From contig NW_019776048.1 of the NCBI RefSeq assembly GCF_001039355.2, positions 3,373 through 36,949 of the forward strand: a DNA stretch of 33,577 nucleotides, read 5' to 3'. The position numbers and the translations under genes were made by a program. The stretch is from Lingula anatina (lineage: Eukaryota > Brachiopoda > Lingulata > Lingulida > Lingulidae). Under the pieces are notes generated by a model. The model saw nothing but the letters and a program-made list of their open reading frames with translations, was not told the origin of the DNA and ran no database searches. This document shows, in pieces, positions 33,401-33,577 of the stretch (its first letter is position 1; the number at the start of each line of letters is the position of its first letter).

Positions 33401-33577
33401 ATAACAAATTAATACGAACTTGTACGTACATGTGTAGTGCTCGGCACCTTTATGAAACCTTCCTGTTCCGTGCCACCTTCCAATTAAGCACAAGCGTTTC
33501 AGAATGGAAGTGGTTTCTTTGAAATTATTGCCGTCAAGTTCTTTTGCAATTTTTCAGACTATAAGATTAAAATCATG
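19373..33577 (+). CDS. RIM: RIM, presynaptic active-zone scaffold (5' and 3' partial, 22 exons)
   Basis: RIM binds Rab3 on synaptic vesicles, Munc13, RIM-BP and calcium channels at the active zone. Exons placed with GT-AG ends: 19373-19542, 21784-22000, 22339-22500, 22666-23692, 23904-23972, 24314-24433, 24578-24704, 25051-25118, 25455-25555, 26800-26981, 27416-27509, 27793-27987, 28254-28350, 28642-28725, 29225-29302, 30609-30710, 31413-31487, 31796-31883, 32167-32249, 32913-33023, 33232-33374 and 33558 onward. All phases agree, giving about 1137 codons without a stop. The domain order (Rab-binding helix, zinc finger, PDZ, C2A, C2B) is the full RIM-alpha layout, which separates it from rabphilin (no PDZ) and Piccolo (much larger). 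No start ATG is seen; the first coding exon must lie upstream. The last C2B exon is cut by the window end. Exons in the linkers may have been missed. Confidence 0.9.
19856..19949. repeat. 94-bp palindrome in RIM intron
   Basis: TATTTTACAGGATACAATCC on the left is mirrored by its complement at the right end, with the centre in TTTAATTATAATTAAA. The arms are almost perfect and there is essentially no loop. It is flanked by no obvious target duplication. Confidence 0.88.
20101..20364. mobile_element. Inverted-repeat MITE (264 bp) in RIM intron
   Basis: About 100-bp terminal inverted repeats: CTGACATTTTCTCTCTTTCA on the left and CTGTCATTTTGTCTCTTTCA read inward from the right. Both continue through AAAATAATATGTGA and CATATCTTGGCTTTC. 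The arms differ by substitutions and a few short indels, so it is older than the 15255 element. No target duplication was recognised. Confidence 0.8.
20365..21783. other. Remainder of RIM intron before the zinc-finger exon
   Basis: No exon, RNA gene or transposon is recognised. A short TC repeat lies at about 21361-21379. Confidence 0.5.
21784..22500 (+). CDS. RIM: RIM exons: zinc finger and Rab effector motif
   Basis: Exons 21784-22000 and 22339-22500. The first gives a charged helix (KKLMSELEAFEKSVKEL) and the zinc-binding pairs CKLC, CQHC and CSKC, with RIM's KTKFADG between the first two. The second starts FTKGRWVCNLC, the last Cys pair, and then has TGLWYHG, the counterpart of the SGAWFY Rab-effector motif. 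The eight cysteines of a RIM-type FYVE-related finger are thus complete and split by a phase-0 intron after the third pair. In RIM this finger binds the Munc13 C2A domain, and with the helices before and after it, Rab3. Confidence 0.9.
22666..23692 (+). CDS. RIM: RIM large linker exon, disordered, with internal repeats
   Basis: A 1027-bp exon (acceptor TTCAG before 22666; donor GTAAAT after 23692; ends in phase 1) encoding about 342 residues rich in Ser, Arg, Asp, Glu and Asn, with no globular domain. It holds three or more imperfect repeats of about 43-46 residues, each with an acidic SDSDT/SDSET motif, a basic RKR stretch, a GxL/F or NGE motif and an Arg/Lys-rich end (about 22864-22992, 22993-23127, 23128-23265, then a degenerate one). 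RIM proteins have a long variable linker here, but I do not recognise this repeat. Confidence 0.82.
23904..24704 (+). CDS. RIM: RIM exons: PDZ domain
   Basis: Exons 23904-23972, 24314-24433 and 24578-24704, joined in phase 1. The first gives MGEVLQVTLQRSSEE; the others give NFGFGVRVVGGK, YAYIARIVAGSPADVEG, GDAVLEWNNQSL and the last helix and strand (IIHSSYVQESVHLLISRV). Carboxylate loop, GDxVLEWN and spacing fit the RIM PDZ, which binds C-terminal tails of ELKS/CAST and N/P/Q-type calcium channels. A TC microsatellite (about 24443-24473) starts 10 bp past the middle exon. Confidence 0.92.
24443..24473. repeat. (TC)n microsatellite
   Basis: About 15 CT units in the intron immediately after the PDZ exon ending at 24433. 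Confidence 0.9.
25051..25555 (+). CDS. RIM: RIM exons: PDZ-C2A linker with RxLPxxP motif
   Basis: Exons 25051-25118 (ASLLHSRKTLQLSDHG...) and 25455-25555 (DINDYDSNRRHTDHFQFEV, then ...KHRLLPPTP). The final RLLPPTP fits RxLPxxP, the consensus bound by RIM-BP SH3 domains, and ends exactly at the exon end. Short, low-complexity exons make the exact product less certain than the folded domains, but splice sites and phases fit on both sides. Confidence 0.75.
25556..26799. other. Long RIM intron before C2A
   Basis: No further exon, repeat or RNA gene recognised; AT-rich with short TTTA runs near 26190. Confidence 0.5.
26800..27987 (+). CDS. RIM: RIM exons: C2A domain
   Basis: Exons 26800-26981, 27416-27509 and 27793-27987. 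Features in order: TGRLEVQVRYEMASVKVTV, LPNPYVKVSLLPGRW, RTETLTVNAAPVWNKMFVYY, LEFTLWDYHPKENNTFMGEV and QWYNLTPHDENNG. The loop that carries Asp-Pro-Tyr in synaptotagmin is Asn-Pro-Tyr here, as in known RIM C2A domains, and the other acidic ligands are not all present, so the domain should not bind calcium. In other animals RIM C2A takes part in calcium-channel and membrane contacts. Confidence 0.92.
26999..27213. mobile_element. Tourist-like (PIF/Harbinger) MITE in RIM intron
   Basis: A 215-bp element with imperfect terminal inverted repeats (GACCCCATTCCCACAGATTT left; GACTGCATTCCCATAGATTT read inward from the right), flanked by TTA on both sides (26996-26998, 27214-27216). The 3-bp TTA duplication is typical of PIF/Harbinger. 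It starts 17 bp after the end of the first C2A exon, next to its splice donor. Confidence 0.75.
28254..32249 (+). CDS. RIM: RIM exons: C2A-C2B linker, chain of small modular exons
   Basis: Exons 28254-28350, 28642-28725, 29225-29302, 30609-30710, 31413-31487, 31796-31883 and 32167-32249. They encode short Ser/Thr/Arg/Lys-rich segments such as AHERAKSLLKTHHRGSG, LKRFLQRHLTRSSLTSP, GRDLHLSDSELSDHTQTT and KSKMKRRLKRYMS. No folded domain is expected. The four exons at 28642, 29225, 30609 and 31413 begin and end in phase 1 (84, 78, 102 and 75 bp), so any can be skipped without breaking the frame. Vertebrate RIM genes are known for alternative splicing in this linker. Confidence 0.8.
29303..30608. 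other. Long RIM linker intron
   Basis: No exon recognised. It begins near a short alternating GC run (about 29397-29411) and holds GTAGGCCTA at about 29986. Small exons could be missed here. Confidence 0.45.
32913..33577 (+). CDS. RIM: RIM exons: C2B domain (3' end outside window)
   Basis: Exons 32913-33023 (GQGAVKLRFTVTKGNLEVDI, then FCAKGLPVNNNEIP), 33232-33374 (DTYVKTYLRQG, then KRKTRIVRKSLDPVYKEKIN, ending GRHLQ) and 33558-33577 (TIRLKS, cut off). The order of C2 strands matches RIM C2B, including the basic KRKTRIVRKSLDPVY strand. In mammals RIM C2B binds PI(4,5)P2, liprin-alpha and synaptotagmin. The last strands and the C-terminus lie beyond the window. Confidence 0.9.

Overview
The window is eukaryotic nuclear DNA from an AT-rich invertebrate genome. 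Coding exons are split by GT-AG introns, there are many small inverted-repeat transposons, and homopolymers and microsatellites are common. The palindromic word TAGGCCTA, familiar from some marine deuterostome genomes, recurs (about 12996, 29989, 30821, 30931). I would guess a marine invertebrate (echinoderm, hemichordate, cephalochordate or lophotrochozoan), but the sequence does not settle the species.

Left half (1-16212, minus strand): a tandem array of six copies of one gene encoding a small secreted leucine-rich-repeat (LRR) protein, made of signal peptide, LRRNT, about 10-12 LRRs and LRRCT. Each complete copy has four coding exons, all joined by phase-0 introns. Exon 2 is 165 bp and exon 4 is 210 bp (213 in copy C). 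Exon 3 is 594 bp in three copies. Copy 0 (left edge) is a truncated remnant with a nonsense codon. Copy A has an 8-bp frameshift deletion. Copy B is intact and has gained two LRRs by a 144-bp duplication. Copy C reads through all exons but has lost its start ATG. Copies D and E look intact. A and B are close to identical even between genes, C and D are more diverged, and E is the most diverged. The array therefore looks like an active birth-and-death locus whose youngest duplications are on the left.

Middle (12.4-20.4 kb): a non-coding stretch dense in inverted-repeat elements. It includes a 597-bp Mutator-like MITE with 83-bp terminal repeats and a perfect 9-bp target duplication in intron 1 of copy E, and a 234-bp near-perfect foldback just upstream of copy E.

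Right half (19373 to the window end, plus strand): most of a RIM gene (regulating synaptic membrane exocytosis; unc-10/Rims), the active-zone scaffold. I can place 22 coding exons whose reading phases all agree. In order they encode the Rab-binding helix, zinc finger, a long repeated disordered linker, PDZ, an RxLPxxP motif, C2A, a modular linker of phase 1-1 exons, and most of C2B. The first coding exon and the end of C2B are outside the window or not recognised. The LRR array and RIM are neighbours in divergent orientation. Nothing in the sequence suggests that they act together.
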